A DNA stretch of 64,000 bases from assembly GCA_964017045.1 (NCBI GenBank), contig OZ024811.1, positions 7,589,674-7,653,673 on the forward strand, written 5' to 3'. Both the position numbers and the translations under genes were made by a program. Shown piece after piece: positions 62,454 to 64,000 of the stretch; the stretch's first letter is position 1; the number at the start of each line of letters is the position of its first letter. A model generated the notes under the pieces. That model saw only the letters and a program-made list of their open reading frames with translations. It was not told where the DNA came from and searched no databases. This stretch comes from Omphiscola glabra. Its lineage: Eukaryota > Mollusca > Gastropoda > Lymnaeidae.

Positions 62454-63053
62454 TATTACGGACCGTTATAGATGGAGAATTTAATCTCTTAATTTTAGTC
62501 TATGGCTCGTTCAGAAACAGTCCATAATAAAGAACGATACCAACGTTTAAAAATAATACCAAATACAACGACAATCAAGGCCAGAGCTAATTACAATTAA
62601 TAACCTTTTAATTTGTGAACTTCAATTAAATAATAACAGCAAGTGAAATATGATTGAAATTATAAACTTACAGATTTGCTGGTACCGGTACTGTATATCA
62701 AAATACAATGAGCACAAAATTGTACGAGGAAATAAGAATCTCTACACACAACAAAGTATAATGACACATAGCATGCCTCGTAATCAAGGAAAGGAAAATC
62801 TCCCCCTCTCTATCGGTCAGCCCTTTTTATAGGCAGTTTCAGATGATCATTCTGGAAATGGAACACACAGTCTTACTGCTTCCCACATTTTCTAGATTGT
62901 TCTATCATGTTCCACAGAAACGGATGATAGTAAACAAAAGTATCATCAAAGGGATATTTTTTCTAGCCGCCCCAACACAGGACCGACTTGAAAGAGGTCA
63001 TGCACGTGGAAGGCGGGCAAAGCTTCTTAAAATACGTCATCCCTTATAACAGT
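62454..63053. other. Unclassified insertion in the 36-bp array
   Basis: About 600 bp of non-repeat sequence separates blocks 1 and 2 of the 36-bp array. No coding domain, inverted ends or A-tail were recognised. GTA followed by GATA occurs at both junctions. Confidence 0.5.
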
Positions 63054-63161
63054 AGATAAGAAATGTTCATTTAATTCAGCCATAATGTAAGATAAGAAAT
63101 GTTCATTTAATTCAGCCATAATGTAAGATAAGAAATGTTCATTTAATTCAGCCATAATGTA
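63054..63161. repeat. 36-bp tandem repeat, block 2
   Basis: Three copies of the same 36-bp unit, ending in ATAATGTA where the non-LTR fragment begins. Confidence 0.93.
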
Positions 63162-63795
63162 TAGTGTCTATCAGGCATGCATGCTTAGTACGCTCCTATA
63201 TGGCAGTGAAGTGTGGACCACATATACCAGTCTCGAGCGGAAACTCAACAGCTTCCATCAAAGATGTCTGCGTCGCATTTTACGCATCCGACGGCAGGAC
63301 AAGGTGACTAACACAGAGGTCTTGGAACGTTCCAAAATGTGTAGCATATTCTCCCTCTTAGCAAGAAGCGCCTTCGCTGGTTAGGCCATGTAAGGAGAAT
63401 GGAGGAAGGCCGTATTCCAAAGATGCTGTTGTATGGAGAGTTGGCAGAAGGGACAAGACTTATTGGATGGCCTCGCCTGAGATATATGGACGTTTGCAAA
63501 AAGAGCATGAAGAAGCGAATATTGAAGTCAACAAATGGGAGATCATTGCCGAACAACGTTCCAGCTGGCTAACGGCAGTGTACGAAGGAGTGAAAAAGGC
63601 AGAAGATGTGCGAAACGAAGCCCTTGCAACAAAAAGAACAGCACGGAAGGCCAAAATTAACCAGGAATCATCATTCTCCTGCGTGAAATGCAGTCGAGAT
63701 TGTCACTCCAGGATTGGCCTAGTGAGCCACTCGTCCAAGTGTAGGACTACAATATAGCTACTCCATCGTCTCGTGAAGACGGAAGGATGCTATAC
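63162..63795 (+). pseudogene. 5'-truncated non-LTR retrotransposon inserted in the 36-bp array
   Basis: The plus strand reads LSTLLYGSEVWTTYTSLERK, then LNSFHQRCLRRILRIRRQDK, then after a frame change RRLRWLGHVRRMEEGRIPKM and finally FSCVKCSRDCHSRIGLVSHS, a C2H2-like finger near the stop at 63757. These are the 3' end of a non-LTR polyprotein of the type with a C-terminal zinc finger. Frameshifts near 63370 and 63530 kill it. AATGTA flanks both junctions, consistent with a short target duplication, and the 5' truncation is typical of target-primed insertion. Confidence 0.85.
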
Positions 63796-63945
63796 AATGT
63801 AAGATAAGAAATGTTCATTTAATTCAGCCATACTGTAAGATAAGAAATGTTCATTTAATTCAGTCACAATGTAAGATAAGAAATGTTCATTTAATTCAGC
63901 CATAATGAATGATAAGAAATGTTCATTTAATTTAGCCATACGGTC
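63796..63945. repeat. 36-bp tandem repeat, block 3
   Basis: Four more copies of the 36-bp unit, more diverged (CATACTG, CACAATG and CATAATGAATG variants), resume immediately after the non-LTR fragment. Confidence 0.92.
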
Positions 63946-64000
63946 AATTTCTATATATAAATTAATGTTTGGGACATTTAAAAATTTTTTGTTTAGATGG

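Larger units (their letters stand above)
59536..64000. other. I-SMAD upstream intron, repeat-rich
   Basis: No MH1-encoding exon (Cys/His zinc-binding pattern) was seen on the minus strand here. The region is dominated by dispersed repeats, a C-run array, a 68-bp array, a 36-bp array and a non-LTR fragment, all described separately. A good minus-strand donor-like site (TTAG|GTGAGT, about 61800) follows an open frame at 61810-61906 but resembles no SMAD sequence. Confidence 0.6.

Overview
This is an AT-rich, intron-rich animal nuclear DNA window. The coding exons are short, sit between GT/AG splice sites and are far apart, and most of the sequence is intron, intergenic DNA and repeats. The two recognisable genes (an inhibitory SMAD and a LYSMD1/2-type LysM protein) place it in Metazoa. 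The mix of tRNA-related SINEs, CR1/L2-like and other non-LTR fragments, hAT pieces and many 20-70 bp tandem arrays fits an invertebrate, perhaps a mollusc or other lophotrochozoan; that finer placement is inference. No prokaryotic, CRISPR or operon-like features were seen.

Left half (about 2.6-35.6 kb, minus strand): one LYSMD1/2-like gene reconstructed from splice sites and phase. Two candidate first exons (35428-35628 and 14147-14236) each encode the first half of the LysM domain and end in phase 0. Both join one shared exon (12806-13236) that finishes the domain and carries a Ser-rich linker. That exon ends in a phase-2 donor whose own bases make a stop codon if it is not spliced. Two last exons (5660-5780 and 2645-2888) both accept phase 2, and the more distal one resembles the LYSMD1 C-terminus. 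The gene could therefore make two N-termini and up to three C-termini. The 21 kb between the two first exons is full of transposon debris and tandem repeats.

Middle (33.6-45.9 kb): decayed non-LTR reverse-transcriptase fragments, one split by a foldback element, and two short unassigned exon-like islands (33.65-33.81 and 43.43-43.64 kb).

Right half (45.98-59.54 kb, minus strand): the 3' part of an inhibitory SMAD (SMAD6/7, Dad-like). The last exon holds the whole MH2 domain, but 288 Ser-rich residues interrupt it at one turn, flanked by in-frame GT/AG sites. A 69-bp linker exon lies 12 kb upstream in the matching phase. The MH1 exons were not found and should lie beyond 64 kb. A GC-rich island with CRE-like and ETS-like motifs sits in the 12-kb intron. 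The last 4 kb hold a C-run array, a 68-bp array and a 36-bp array broken by a non-LTR insertion.
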